A stretch of DNA of 64,000 bases, taken from Gemmataceae bacterium. GTDB lineage: Bacteria > Planctomycetota > Planctomycetia > Gemmatales > Gemmataceae. The notes beneath the pieces are model-generated. The model was not told the origin of the DNA, made no database searches, and saw nothing but the letters and a program-made list of their open reading frames with translations. Location: NCBI GenBank assembly GCA_009692065.1, contig SHZY01000002.1, positions 24,536 to 88,535 of the forward strand, given 5' to 3'. Made by a program: the position numbers and the translations under genes. Positions 26,413 through 36,500 of this stretch are shown here, one piece after another (position 1 is the stretch's first letter; each line of letters begins with the position of its first letter).

Positions 26413-28008
26413 ATGCCTGGTCCGCGTATTTTTTCCCTTAGCGTATTGATGCTTGTTTCTTCGTTGACCCACGCCGGCGACAAGCCGTTACGGCAAGTCA
26501 TCGACGCCGAAATCAAGGCCGGTTGGCAGAAGGAAAAGGTCGCCCCGGCGGCCCGCTCCAGCGACTCGGTCTTCTTGCGACGCGTCTATCTCGATCTCGT
26601 CGGCGTCATCCCCTCGTACGACGAGACGACGACTTTTCTCAAGGACGCCGATTCGCAGAAACGCCAAAAGGTGATCGACAAACTTCTCGCCGATCCGCGT
26701 TATGGCCCGCAGCAAGCTCACTACTGGGACCTCGTCCTCTTCGGCCGGCGTCCGCAGAACATCTTCGATACCCGCAAGCACGATAGCTTCACGAAATGGA
26801 TGGCGGGCGAGTTCGTCAAGAACGAGCCGTACGACCGCATCGTCAAGAAGATGCTCAGCGCGGAAGAAGAAGGCTCCGAGATGTTTTACGTGCAATACCG
26901 CAACGCTCCTGAAGAGGCGGCGACGGCGGTGGCACGCGTCTTCCTCGGCACCCAACTGCAATGTGCACGCTGCCATGATCATCCGTTCGAGCACTGGACG
27001 CAAAAAGACTTCTTCGGCATGGCTGGCTTCTTCGTTCGTCTCGTCGTCACCGATAATGGCGGTCCTGAAGGAAAAAGGAAATTCAAGATCGGCGAGAAAA
27101 GCACCGGCGATGTGCTGTTCGCGGCCTCCGTCAAGGACCTCAAGCCTGGGCAGAAGGGGGATCCGGTCAAGCCGAAGTTCCTGGGCGGCGCCGAGTTGAA
27201 GGAGCCGGAGATTCCCAAGGGCTTCAAGGAGCCACCGCTGAAGGGTGGCGTCGCTCCGCCGAAGCCGAGCTTCTCGCGCAAGGAGAAACTCGCCGAGTGG
27301 GTCGTGGCCAAGGAGAATCCCTATTTCGCGAAAGCGCTGGCCAATCGCATCTGGTCGCAGTTCATGGGCCGTGGGTTTGTGCATCCGGTGGACGATCTCG
27401 GCAGCGAACAAAAAGTGCCTAGCCACCCGGCCCTCTTGAAGGCAATCGCGGAAAGACTAATCGAGCACAAGTTCGACCTGAAGTTGGCGATCCGCGAAAT
27501 CGTCAATAGCGACGCGTATCAGATCGGCGATACCGGCCCGGCCACCGAGGCGATGCCGACCATGTATGAGCGCGCTCGGGTGCGCCCGCTGTCGGTGGAG
27601 GAATTGATGCCGTCGTTGCGCGTAGCGACCGCCTACGATCCGGCGTGGATGAAGAACACGGGCGATTACAGCGAGTATTTCATGCGCTACTTCGGCGAAC
27701 CGAACGACGGCCAGGGGCACTTCCAGGGGAGCCTGTCGGAGCACCTGTTCCTCAACAACGCGCCGATGATCCGCCAGTTCGCCCAGCCTCGCAAGGGCAA
27801 CCTGGCGGACACCCTCGTGACGATGAAGGCGCCGTGGGAGGAAAAGGTCGAGCGCATGTTCCTGTCGGTGCTGAGCCGCACGCCGACGGCGGTGGAGCGT
27901 GAACGTTTTGTGAAGCATTTGTCGGGCGATGCCAAGATAGCGCCGCAGCTAGTCGAGGAGGCGATTTGGGTGTTGTTGTCGTGTTCGGAATTCCGATTTA
28001 ATCGATAG
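26413..28008 (+). CDS. DUF1549/DUF1553 exported protein
   Basis: 531 aa. Signal peptide (ISLSVL-type; seen as FSLSVLMLVSSLTHA), then DUF1549 from about 25 to 220: DSVFLRRVYLDLVGVIP, KVIDKLLADPRYG, and CARCHDHPFEHWTQKDFFGM with a CxxCH that could bind haem. DUF1553 follows: KLAEWVVAKENPYFAKALA, NRIWSQFMGRGFVHPVDDLG, HKFDLKLAIREIVNSDAYQ. The N-terminal cytochrome domain found in many relatives is absent. The usual planctomycete partner DUF1501 gene is next downstream, so the two form the standard pair; biochemical role unknown. AGGAG precedes the ATG. Confidence 0.9.
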   Translation: MPGPRIFSLSVLMLVSSLTHAGDKPLRQVIDAEIKAGWQKEKVAPAARSSDSVFLRRVYLDLVGVIPSYDETTTFLKDADSQKRQKVIDKLLADPRYGPQQAHYWDLVLFGRRPQNIFDTRKHDSFTKWMAGEFVKNEPYDRIVKKMLSAEEEGSEMFYVQYRNAPEEAATAVARVFLGTQLQCARCHDHPFEHWTQKDFFGMAGFFVRLVVTDNGGPEGKRKFKIGEKSTGDVLFAASVKDLKPGQKGDPVKPKFLGGAELKEPEIPKGFKEPPLKGGVAPPKPSFSRKEKLAEWVVAKENPYFAKALANRIWSQFMGRGFVHPVDDLGSEQKVPSHPALLKAIAERLIEHKFDLKLAIREIVNSDAYQIGDTGPATEAMPTMYERARVRPLSVEELMPSLRVATAYDPAWMKNTGDYSEYFMRYFGEPNDGQGHFQGSLSEHLFLNNAPMIRQFAQPRKGNLADTLVTMKAPWEEKVERMFLSVLSRTPTAVERERFVKHLSGDAKIAPQLVEEAIWVLLSCSEFRFNR

Positions 28009-28014
28009 CTGATT

Positions 28015-28056
28015 ATTCGTTTAGCGTCCGCACTCGTTGCGCGGCGCTAAACGAAT
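28015..28056. repeat. Inverted repeat, CGTTTAGCG family
   Basis: ATTCGTTTAGCGTCCGC and its near-complement, starting 6 nt after the DUF1549 stop and lying between the two genes of the DUF1549-DUF1501 pair. Confidence 0.85.
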
Positions 28057-28095
28057 AGATACAATGGACGATATCGAAAAGGGGGGGGGAGAAAC

Positions 28096-29367
28096 ATGTT
28101 TCCAACGAATACGACCGGCGAACACCTCGGCCGCCGCGCCTTCCTCAAGGGCGCTCTCGCGACCGCCGGCGGTATGGCGGTCGCCAACTGGGGTGGGCTG
28201 TTCAACTCGCAGACCATTGCCCAGGAAGCGGCACGGCAGAACAAACGCTGCATCCTACTGTGGGCGAACGGTGGGGCCAGCCAGATCGATACCTTCGATA
28301 TGAAGCCGGGCCGGCCCACCGGCGGGCCGTTCCGTCCGATTCAGTCGAACGTCAACGGCATCCAGGTTTGCGAATATTTGCCGCTGATGGCGCGGATGAC
28401 CGACAAGCTCGCCATCATTCGCAGCATGCGCACGCAGTCGCCGGATCATCCCGACGGCATCTATCACATGCACACCTGCTACAAGCAGAACGACCGCATG
28501 CCGCACCCGGAGATCGGCGCGATGATCGCCAAGTACCTCGGCAACCCCGAAGCCGACCTACCGAGCTTCGTCCGCATGGGCTCGACGGGCAACGCCGGTT
28601 CGGGCTACCTCGGCCCGCGCTTTGAGCCGTTCCACATCGGCCAGGACGGCCGGCTGCCTTACTTCAGCGAACCATCGGTCACGCCCCAGGTGCAGGAACG
28701 CCGCACCGATCTCTTGAACTTCATGGAACGCGAACACGCCCGGGAACATCGCGCGGAAGCGTTCGAGTCGCATCGGCTCGCCGAACAACGCGCCCTGCGT
28801 CTGATGCGGGCCCGCCAGGTGTTCAACACGAATGAAGAGTGGCCACGCGCCCGCGATCGCTATGGCAACTCCACCTTTGGTCGCGGTTGTTTCATGGCCC
28901 GCAAGCTGATCGAGGCCGGCGTGCCGTTCGTCGAGGTTGGGCAGGAAAACTACGACAGCCACGCCGATAACTTCACCGTCCACAAGGCCAACATGGACGT
29001 GCTCGACCCCGCCTGGAGCGGCCTCTTGCAAGACCTGCAGGAACGCAATCTGCTCGCCAACACGCTGGTCGTCTGGATGGGTGAAGTCGGGCGCACGCCG
29101 TACATCAACAACCGCGCGGGCCGCGATCACTTCATTCGCGCCTGGACGATCGTCCTGGCCGGCGGTGGCGTACGCGGCGGGCAAGCCTATGGCTCCACCG
29201 ATCGCGATGGCCGCGAGGTTGTCGATAACCCGGTCACTGAAGGCGACCTGTTCGCGACCATTTACACGGCGCTCGGCATCAACCCGCGCGTCCGCCATTA
29301 CGTCGGCGCGCGGCCAATCTGGGCGACGCCGGAAGGCTCGCGGCCGGTGCGGGCGCTGCTATCGTAG
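28096..29367 (+). CDS. DUF1501 protein with Tat-type signal
   Basis: 423 aa. The N-terminus LGRRAFLKGALATAGGMAV has the twin-arginine pattern, so folded export is likely. DUF1501 blocks: RCILLWANGGASQIDTFDMK, FRPIQSNVNGIQVCEYLP, MTDKLAIIRSMRTQSPDHPD, GNSTFGRGCFMARKLIEAG, VVWMGEVGRTPYINNRAGRD. These proteins have an alkaline-phosphatase/sulfatase-like fold by published family descriptions, function unproven. A nine-G run lies just before the gene; GGGGGAG acts as the Shine-Dalgarno. Confidence 0.92.
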   Translation: MFPTNTTGEHLGRRAFLKGALATAGGMAVANWGGLFNSQTIAQEAARQNKRCILLWANGGASQIDTFDMKPGRPTGGPFRPIQSNVNGIQVCEYLPLMARMTDKLAIIRSMRTQSPDHPDGIYHMHTCYKQNDRMPHPEIGAMIAKYLGNPEADLPSFVRMGSTGNAGSGYLGPRFEPFHIGQDGRLPYFSEPSVTPQVQERRTDLLNFMEREHAREHRAEAFESHRLAEQRALRLMRARQVFNTNEEWPRARDRYGNSTFGRGCFMARKLIEAGVPFVEVGQENYDSHADNFTVHKANMDVLDPAWSGLLQDLQERNLLANTLVVWMGEVGRTPYINNRAGRDHFIRAWTIVLAGGGVRGGQAYGSTDRDGREVVDNPVTEGDLFATIYTALGINPRVRHYVGARPIWATPEGSRPVRALLS

Positions 29368-29386
29368 CATGCAATTCCTCGCCACG

Positions 29387-29416
29387 CCCCAGGATGATCG
29401 CAGCGAATCCTGGGGG
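29387..29416 (+). promoter_or_regulatory. Leader hairpin with conserved GCAGCGA loop (copy 1)
   Basis: Stem CCCCAGGA/TCCTGGGG, loop TGATCGCAGCGAA, 29 nt before the start at 29446. Same family as 41191 and 49051: the stem bases change together while the loop is conserved. Confidence 0.6.
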
Positions 29417-29445
29417 TAGCAGCGCCGCGATGCCAAGAGCGACCG

Positions 29446-29862
29446 ATGATCACCTTCAAATGCCCCGAGTGCGGCGAGGAAATGGAGGTCAGCGACCGCA
29501 AAGTCGGTATGGAGGTTGAATGCGTCAAGTGCGGCGAGATGGTCGAGGTGCCCGGGAAGGTCCGCAAGAAGCCCAGGCCGACGTCGCAATTCCAGGACGT
29601 CTTGACGCGTGGCCATCTGACGATGGTGGAGTTCCTGCTGGCGATCCTGATTGCTTTCATGCTGCCGGGCTGCAATATCTTCATCGGTGTGATGCTGTAC
29701 TTCATCCTGAACGACAAGTATCCGACGAAGGCCCATCAGATCCTCCAGGCGGCGTCGATTGCCTTCTTTTTTTACCTGATTGCGGGAGGCTGCCTGTGGT
29801 GCATTTCCGGTCCGCTCAACCGGGAGCCAGCGCCGGTTTTCCGCCCGGCCCCCCGGCCATGA
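29446..29862 (+). CDS. Zinc-ribbon membrane protein
   Basis: 138 aa. N-terminal zinc ribbon FKCPECGEEMEV...CVKCGEMVEV (two CxxC pairs about 18 residues apart), then a basic linker, then two membrane helices (FLLAILIAFMLPGCNIFIGV and QAASIAFFFYLIAGGCLWC) and a Pro-rich tail. The architecture of cytoplasmic zinc ribbon plus small integral membrane domain is frequent in planctomycetes; no function is known. Located 78 bp after DUF1501 and 31 bp before the WD40 gene. Preceded by a conserved hairpin of the 5'-leader family. Confidence 0.75.
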   Translation: MITFKCPECGEEMEVSDRKVGMEVECVKCGEMVEVPGKVRKKPRPTSQFQDVLTRGHLTMVEFLLAILIAFMLPGCNIFIGVMLYFILNDKYPTKAHQILQAASIAFFFYLIAGGCLWCISGPLNREPAPVFRPAPRP

Positions 29863-29892
29863 TCGCGTCGTCGCTAACTTAAGGGAACTCCC

Positions 29893-31068
29893 ATGTTGCG
29901 CCTGTTGACCCTCGGCATGATTCTTATCGTCGTCCCCGTCACGCAGGCGCAGCCGGCATCGTTTGCCGACGCCAAGCTCGTCTGGACGCTCCCCTGGGAC
30001 GCCGACTGGGTGACGGCGGTCAGCTTCGTCGGTAACGACAGGATCGCCGCGGCCAACAAGGTGGGCGATATGCTCGTCTGGAACCTGCCGGCGGCGCCTG
30101 GCGACAAGGCCCCGCAGCCGGCGCACCGCCTGGCCGGGCACACCAACGAGATCACGCGCCTGTTGACGACCCCCGATCAAAGACGACTGATATCGGCGAG
30201 CCTCGATCATTCGATCCTGCTCTGGGACATGAAGGCTGACCTCACCGAAAAAGCCTCCGTCGTGGTCCTCAATGAGCGCGCTCGCTATGAAGCCGAGTCG
30301 CGCAAGAAGAAAATGCCGGCCGCCATCGAGGTCACCGTCAGTGTTCAGAAAAAGTCCGGCGAGCTGATCGGCCACAAGGACTGGGTGCTCGGCTTGTCGA
30401 TGACGCCCGACGGCAAGACGTTGGTCTCGGGGGCGGACCGCGTCGTCGGTCCCAAGAAAGAGAAGGAAGGCGAGATCATCGTCTGGGACCTCCCCGCCGG
30501 CAAGGAAGTTCGCCGCTGGCACACCAAGGGCTGGCCGTGGGGCCTCGCCGTATCGCCTGATGGGCAAACCGTCGTTGCCTCCGAGCGCATCCCGCTGGTA
30601 TTCGACTCCGGCAGCCGCTCGGCGTTGATGCTGTGGAATGCCCAAACCGGCGAGATGAAAGCCGACCTGTCGAAGGAAATCAAGGAACGCATGTCAGGCG
30701 CCGCGTACTCGCCCGATGGGAAATGGCTGGCGGTGTGCCGCGGCGGCGAGGCCAACGGACTGAGCGGCAAGATCACGCTGCTCGATCCCGCTACCGGCAA
30801 GAAACTGCGCGAGACCGCGCCTGGCCATCTCGACGGCGCCACCGACATGGCCTTCCATCCCGACGGCAAGCATATCTTCTCCGCGGGCCGAGACACGACG
30901 GTGAAGATCTGGCAACTCGCAGACGGCAAGCACGTGCGTGATCTGGGCCAGGGCCGCGGCGGGCAGTTCAAGGACTGGATCTGCGCCATCGCCATCTCGC
31001 CGGACGGCCGACGGCTCGCCGCCGCCGACATGGCGGGTATGGTGCACATCTGGGTGCTGTCCAAGTGA
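29893..31068 (+). CDS. Exported WD40-repeat protein
   Basis: 391 aa. Signal peptide (LTLGMILIVVPVTQAQ) and then WD40 blades: TPDQRRLISASLDHSILLWD, LSMTPDGKTLVSGADRVVG, LAVSPDGQTVVASERIPLV, AYSPDGKWLAVCRGGEANG, AFHPDGKHIFSAGRDTTVKI and AISPDGRRLAAADMAGMVHI, consistent with a seven-bladed propeller. Probably a periplasmic protein-interaction scaffold. Starts 31 bp after the zinc-ribbon gene and ends 3 nt before a 29-bp-arm palindrome. Confidence 0.88.
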   Translation: MLRLLTLGMILIVVPVTQAQPASFADAKLVWTLPWDADWVTAVSFVGNDRIAAANKVGDMLVWNLPAAPGDKAPQPAHRLAGHTNEITRLLTTPDQRRLISASLDHSILLWDMKADLTEKASVVVLNERARYEAESRKKKMPAAIEVTVSVQKKSGELIGHKDWVLGLSMTPDGKTLVSGADRVVGPKKEKEGEIIVWDLPAGKEVRRWHTKGWPWGLAVSPDGQTVVASERIPLVFDSGSRSALMLWNAQTGEMKADLSKEIKERMSGAAYSPDGKWLAVCRGGEANGLSGKITLLDPATGKKLRETAPGHLDGATDMAFHPDGKHIFSAGRDTTVKIWQLADGKHVRDLGQGRGGQFKDWICAIAISPDGRRLAAADMAGMVHIWVLSK

Positions 31069-31071
31069 ACG

Positions 31072-31151
31072 GTAGGGTGGGTCGAGCGCAGCGAGGCCCA
31101 ACATGCGTTTGCAAAAGCTCGGTGGGCCTCGCTGCGCTCGACCCACCCTAC
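31072..31151. repeat. Inverted repeat, GTAGGGTGGGTCGAGC family, perfect 29-bp arms
   Basis: Left arm 31072-31100 and right arm 31123-31151 are perfect complements, with a 22-nt loop. It starts 3 nt after the WD40 stop and ends just before the broken hydrolase gene. Confidence 0.92.
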
Positions 31152-31162
31152 GGAGCATCATC

Positions 31163-32255
31163 GTGCCAACCCGCATCACTTGTTTGATGTTGCTGTTCCT
31201 ATCGCCATTACCGCTGTACGCCGGCGACCCCGCCACCAAGCCGCCGCCCATCACCGATCGGCTCAAGGCCGACGTCAAGGCCGCGCCGCTGTCGATGCGC
31301 TTCCAGGGCGAAACCGAGGACAAGTGCCGGGCCTGACAGAAGGAGTTCGGCGCCAAATTGAAAATGCTCCTTGGCCCGCACACGCCGCCGGTGAAGTGGA
31401 GGGTGGTCGTCCAGGGCGTGAAGGATTTCGACGATCATCGCCGCGAGGAGTTGCTGCTGATTGCCGACGGGCAACCGTCCTTGCCCTTGTATCTGCTGTT
31501 GCCGAAGGACAAGAGGGGCAATCGCCCCGCGATCCTGGCGATGCACGGCCACGGCAATCATGGCCACCATCCGGTCGCCGGCCGCGACGATTTGGCCGGC
31601 GTCGCGGGCGCTATCAAGAGCGCCAACTACGACTATGGCCGACAGCTCGTTCGCCAGGGTTACATCGTCGCCATCCCGTGTCTAACGCCGTTCGGCGATC
31701 GGCTCGGAGTCCGCGAAGCTTTCGGCAAGCAGGACCCTTGCGCCGACGTCTTCCTGCGCATGCAAATCCTCGGCAAAACGCTGATGGGCGAGAACCTGCG
31801 CGACTGCCTGTGGGCCGTGGAGTTCTTGGCACGCCATGCGGAAGTCGATCCGGAGCGCATCGGCTGTGTCGGCCTCTCCTACGGCGGCCGCATGGCGATG
31901 CTGACGACGGCGCTGGAACCGCGCATCAAGGTGTGCGTGATCTCGGGCGCTTTGAACGCGATGCAAGAGCGCGTCAGCCGACCCTATAGTTGCGGGGCGC
32001 AGATCATTCCGGGCCTGTTGCAATTCGGCGACGTGCCGGAGATCGCGTCCTTGATCGCGCCGCGCACGTGCCTCTGGGAAGTCGGTACGAAGGATACGCT
32101 GATCGATCCGTTATGGGCCGACGAGATTCTGCTGCGTCAGCGCCTACAAGGCGCTTGGCGCTGAATATCGTTGGATGGTCGATCGCTTCGACGGCGGGCA
32201 TGTCTGGCACGGCAAGGAGGCGGTGAAGGTGTTGGGCAAGGTGCTCCGGCCGTAA
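31163..32255 (+). pseudogene. Broken alpha/beta-hydrolase (esterase-like), two lesions
   Basis: From GTG 31163 (or ATG 31187) the frame gives a signal peptide (LMLLFLSPLPLYAGDP) and reads to DKCRA, where TGA at 31334-31336 interrupts. The same frame resumes immediately with QKEFGAKLKMLLGPH and the hydrolase body: RPAILAMHGHGNHGH (oxyanion HGHG) and RIGCVGLSYGGRMAM (GxSxGG nucleophile elbow). Near 32131-32146 the frame shifts, and the C-terminus (YKALGAEYRWMVDRFDGGHV) continues in the next frame, supplying the catalytic His region, to TAA 32253. TGA probably replaces TGG (Trp). Family resembles acetyl-xylan-esterase/dienelactone-hydrolase-like exported proteins. Confidence 0.8.
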
Positions 32256-32289
32256 TTTCTCCCCTCTCCCGAAGGGAGAGGGGAGAAAT
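32255..32289. repeat. Inverted repeat, ATTTCTCCCC family, between convergent stops (copy 1)
   Basis: Perfect 16-bp arms ATTTCTCCCCTCTCCC with a 3-nt loop. The last A of the pseudogene TAA is its first base, and the TPR-protein stop lies 2 nt beyond the other end. Confidence 0.88.
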
Positions 32290-32291
32290 GC

Positions 32292-33416
32292 TCACTTCCC
32301 CTTCTCCGCGATCGCCTTGCGTTGGTACTCGGTGCCCGAGAACTGGCGGTCGTTGATGAGCGTTTCGAGGCATTCCTGCGCGCGCGGCCCGTCGCCGAGC
32401 TTGGTGAAGGTTTGCACGAGGAAATAGAGCGATTTGGCCTGCTGCTGCTTGTCCTGGTTGAATACGGCATCGACCCAGAGGAACTCCCACACGGCTTCGC
32501 TGTACTTCTCGGCCTTGAACAGGCATTCGCCCAAGGTGTTGTGGGCGATGGCCTTGATCTGCTTGTCGGTGTTGTCCTTGACCGCTTTCTGCAAGATCGG
32601 GATGGCCTCGTCGAACTTCTTCAAACTGACGAGGATGTTGGCGCGTTCGAGCTGGACCAACGAGACGAACTCCTTCGAGGCGCCCGGTTTCTTTTCGAGG
32701 GCATCGAGCTTCTTCTTCGCCTGCGCGATGTTGCCCGCCTTCACGCTGACACGCACTACCTTCAGCTCGGCCTCTTGCTGGACCGATTTCGGGAACTCGC
32801 TCATCCCGGACATCTCTTCAAAGATGGCCTCGGCTTGCTTGAACTCGCCGGCTTCCATGTGCAGCTGGGCCATCAGCGGCATGGTGACGTTGAGCTGCCA
32901 GCTATCCGGGAAGGCCTTGTTGAATTTTTGCAAGGCCCCGATCGCCTTTTCGGGTGTGGTCTGGTCTGCGGAAAGCTGCTTGACCGTCAGCATGGCGATC
33001 CGGTATTCGATCTCGCGCACCGCGTATTTCTGGCCCTGCGTGTCCCTGTTCATCTTGGTGAGGGTTTCCTTGAACTTGGTGATGGCCGTCTCCATGGCCT
33101 TGGCGCGTGCCTTGGGGGTGGCTCCCTCATCGGCTTCCTTCTCGGCGTCCCGGGCGTCTTTGAAAGCTCCCCCCTTGATGATCAAGGAGGCGGGGCCGAT
33201 CGCGTCGTGCACGATGTCGATGACATCGGCGCTCGGGATCTTGACGTCGGTCTTTTTCTTGGCGACGAACGTGCTGACGATCACTTCCGTGGCCCCTTCC
33301 TTGAGCACGGTGCCGCTCAGCGGGTCTTTGCCGCGCACGATGATGACGTCGCCGCGTGCGCACAGGGCGACGAAGCCGAACATGGCGAGAGCGCTAAGGA
33401 TAACACGGTAGGTCAT
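32292..33416 (-). CDS. Exported TPR-type protein
   Basis: 374 aa from ATG 33416 (AAGGAA upstream). Signal peptide (VILSALAMFGFVALCARG), then a short beta segment (DVIIVRGKDPLSGTVLKEGA) like the SGT-type N-terminal domains seen before TPR arrays. From about 95 there are helical repeats with TPR character: KFNKAFPDSWQLNVTMPLMA, AGEFKQAEAIFEEM, FDEAIPILQKAVKDN, AEKYSEAVWEFLWVDAVF, LGDGPRAQECLETLI. Likely a periplasmic scaffold. It follows the 1130-aa helical-repeat gene in the same direction, with a large palindrome between them. Confidence 0.8.
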   Translation of the reverse strand: MTYRVILSALAMFGFVALCARGDVIIVRGKDPLSGTVLKEGATEVIVSTFVAKKKTDVKIPSADVIDIVHDAIGPASLIIKGGAFKDARDAEKEADEGATPKARAKAMETAITKFKETLTKMNRDTQGQKYAVREIEYRIAMLTVKQLSADQTTPEKAIGALQKFNKAFPDSWQLNVTMPLMAQLHMEAGEFKQAEAIFEEMSGMSEFPKSVQQEAELKVVRVSVKAGNIAQAKKKLDALEKKPGASKEFVSLVQLERANILVSLKKFDEAIPILQKAVKDNTDKQIKAIAHNTLGECLFKAEKYSEAVWEFLWVDAVFNQDKQQQAKSLYFLVQTFTKLGDGPRAQECLETLINDRQFSGTEYQRKAIAEKGK

Positions 33417-33459
33417 GGAAGGTTCCTTGTGGGGGATCAGGATCGTTGGATCTCCGTTT

Positions 33460-33562
33460 TGGCACGGTCTCCTGACCGTGCCACGGTCCCGACCGAAGGT
33501 CTCAGGAGTCAACTGGAGACCTTCGGTCGGACGCGGTGGCACGGTCAGGAGACCGTGCCACA
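33460..33562. repeat. Nested inverted repeat, GGCACGGTC family
   Basis: Long arms of about 50 nt around an AACT centre. Each outer end is itself a palindrome (GGCACGGTC-TCCT-GACCGTGCC), with an inner ACCGAAGGTCTC/GAGACCTTCGGT pair. The TGA stop of the 1130-aa gene on the minus strand falls in one of these sub-palindromes. Confidence 0.88.
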
Positions 33563-36500
33563 ACCCAGAATCATTGACTTCGCCGCTTGCGGCTTAGCCC
33601 TCGCGTGTGGCCTGGCGAACGCGAAGCCGCAAGCGGCGAAATGATCGCGCAGCTCCTTGGGCAACGCCGCACCTTTCTTCAGGTCCAGGCGTTCCTTCTT
33701 TTGGCGGTCGTATTCCTTCTTGAGCGGTTCGTACTCCTTGTCCTTGAAGAGTTCCTGGAACAGCGGGCCGGCAACGTTCCAGCCTTCGGGCGTCTTGGAG
33801 AACTCGAGATTGACGATTAGCTTCGCGCCCGAAGCGATCATCTTTGGCCGATCGGTGATTTTCGGGTCCAGGGTCGCGATCTTGTAGTAACACCGAACGT
33901 AGTTGAAGTAGGCGGGGAAGTAAATCTTTTGAACTTCGGGGCGATTGAGATTGACGCCGGAGATGGAGGGGTTCTTCATGAAGGCCTGCCAGCCGAGGAA
34001 CGCCTCGCGGTAGCGCTGTACGTCTTCCAGGAGCAGATTTTTTTCACTCATCGCCTGGATCTGGAACCGCGAGTTCTTGTTGGCGATGAGATCGCTGGCG
34101 ACCTTCTCGGCGGTATTGAGCGACTCCGGTTCCTTGCAGGCCCGCAGGGCGCGGATGTACTCGATCTGGATACTCCAGTGGCGGTTTTGCTCGTCATCGA
34201 TGATTTGGCGGGCCGCCAATTCGGCGTCGGTTTCTTTGCCGGTCTTTTTCGGCAGCACCTTGTCGATGGAAGCCGGCGCTTTCACCTTGGCAAACATCGG
34301 CGCTGCCTTGCAATGCAGATTGAGACTCTTGTACGCGTTGGCCAACAGAATAGCGGCGTTGTTGTCGATGCCCTTGGCTTCGTACTCCTTCGCGATGATG
34401 CCAAGGAATAGCTCGTAGTTGCCCTGGGTGGCCTTGAGGTTTGAGTCTTTCTCTTCCACCATGCGTTTGATCTGCCCGCCGATGTCGTTCAGCAAAACTG
34501 CGACGGCGTTGCCGGAGACTTTTTCTTCCTTCTCGTTGGCGAGGCGCTGGAGTACGCCGAGGATGGCCTGCCCCTTGACGATGTCGCCTTTTTGCACGTT
34601 GGCCCGCAGCGCCAGACTGAGGATCTCGCCGGTGATGTCGTAATCCTTCATGGGGATGAGCTTGTCGGCAGGGGTCTTGGCGGCGCGCTGGAGTGCGTCG
34701 TCCACAACCGTCTTGGTGGCTGTCAAGACTTCGTCGAAGCGGTCCTTGGCGTCGGAGCGGAACTTCGCCTTGGCGATGCCGAGGTCGCCGTATTTCAGCA
34801 TGATGCGCATCTCGAAGTCGAGCTGCTCGCGATTCTTCTCGCTGATCGTCTTGCCCGGCAGCTTGTCGAAGTCGGCCTGCAGGCCCTGGACGTAGGTCTT
34901 CATCTCGATGCACTTCTTGATGGCCTTCAGCCCTTCCTTGCCGTTGAGTTCCTCCATGGCGTCCGCGTACATGTATTTGGACATTTGGCCCTTGGCGTAG
35001 AAGTACATGGTGATGACGCTGGGCGAATCACTGGCGGTGTACTTCGGCATACGGCTGATGAACGCCTTGGCCTTTTCGAGGTAGAAGGACTGTTCCTTTT
35101 TGTCTTCCGTTTTCCGGCGGGCGTCCTCGCAGATGAAGGCGCCCTGGCCTTGAGTGTAGATGAAGTCGGTGAAATCGGACGTCAGTTTTTCCAGATGAGC
35201 GATCGCCTTCTTCGGATTGGCGTCGCGCTCCGCCATGGCCAGGTGATAGTTCGCCAGCGAGGCGACCGGGTCGGCGCTCCAGTTTTTCTCGGCCAAGATG
35301 AATTCGCACATGTCGTTCAGGCGTTTGCGCAGCGCCAGATCATTGGGCGACCGGCTCGACAAGGCGGCATAGGTGGCGAGGGCCGTCGAGGCCCCCTCCT
35401 GGGCACGCTTCGTCGCCCGGGCGCGGCCCAGCGCCTCGGCGACGACCGCGGCTCGATACGGGTCGCCGGAGACCAGGTACGCCCCGCACAAATAGAAGCG
35501 GGCATCATCGGTCTTGGCGACCGGCGTGCTCGACGTGGTCAGGGCCAGTGCCTTGTTGAGCGAGCTGATGACCGCCTTGAGGTGCAGCTTGCGCTGAGCG
35601 TCGAGTTTTGCCGGGTCGTCGAGTTTCGGGTTCTCCATGTCTCCCGAAATCTTGATGACCTTGGTTCGTTCGATCATTGCTGCGGTCAGATTGTCTTCGA
35701 AGGTTGACAACTCCCCCTTGGTGTCGAGCGTCTTGAACTTGATTGACATTACCATCTGGCGCGCTCGTTCGGAAAGATCGCCGTCGATTTTTTCGAGCTT
35801 CTCGAAATGAAGGAGGGCCGCCTTGAGGTGGGCCGGGCCGGCGACTTTCTGGTCTTTTTCGAGGTTGGCCGCGATCATGTAGGCCATGGCGACTTCGTAA
35901 AGGACTCCCTGGCCCTCATAGGTTTTGTGATGGGCGGGGTAGGATTTGAGCCAGGCATCGCCTTCGAACTGGACGAGTTTGAGGCGATCGAGGGGGGACA
36001 GCTTGAGCTTGGCGGTAGTGGCGTTGCCGCCGGTGGTATCGGAATCGTCGGGCCGATTCAAGGTGACGTCTTGCAGACGGAAGTAGCGCACCAGGCGAAC
36101 CGCGGGCTGGATGAACGGCTGAGAGGCCTTGTCGTCCTTCCATTTCATGATGTAGTTGTGATACTTGTTGACGTCGTCGGGAGTCTGGACCTCCATGTTC
36201 AGCTTCATGAGCCAGGCGTTTGCCAGCCAGCCGGCTTCGCTGGTGCCGTCGTCCTGCATTTTCTTGAAGCTGTCGATGGCCTGTCCCATCAGCTTGGAGC
36301 GGGCGCCGTCGATCTCGATCTTGCTGCGATTGACGTAGGTGCGGGCCTGGTCATAGATGTTGACGGCGGCGTCGAATCTGGTTTGCTTGAGTTCCCCCGT
36401 CAGGATCGCCTTCGTTTCCGTATCCGCCGCGGCTTGCAGGGCGGCCTCCATGGCCTTGGCGGCGTCGGCAAGGTCCTTGCCGGCTTGAAGGAACATCACC

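Noticed and set aside
31334..31336. TGA read as selenocysteine or by recoding in the hydrolase
   Set aside because: No SECIS-like hairpin seen directly after it, the position looks like a Trp (TGG to TGA), and a second frameshift lesion follows.
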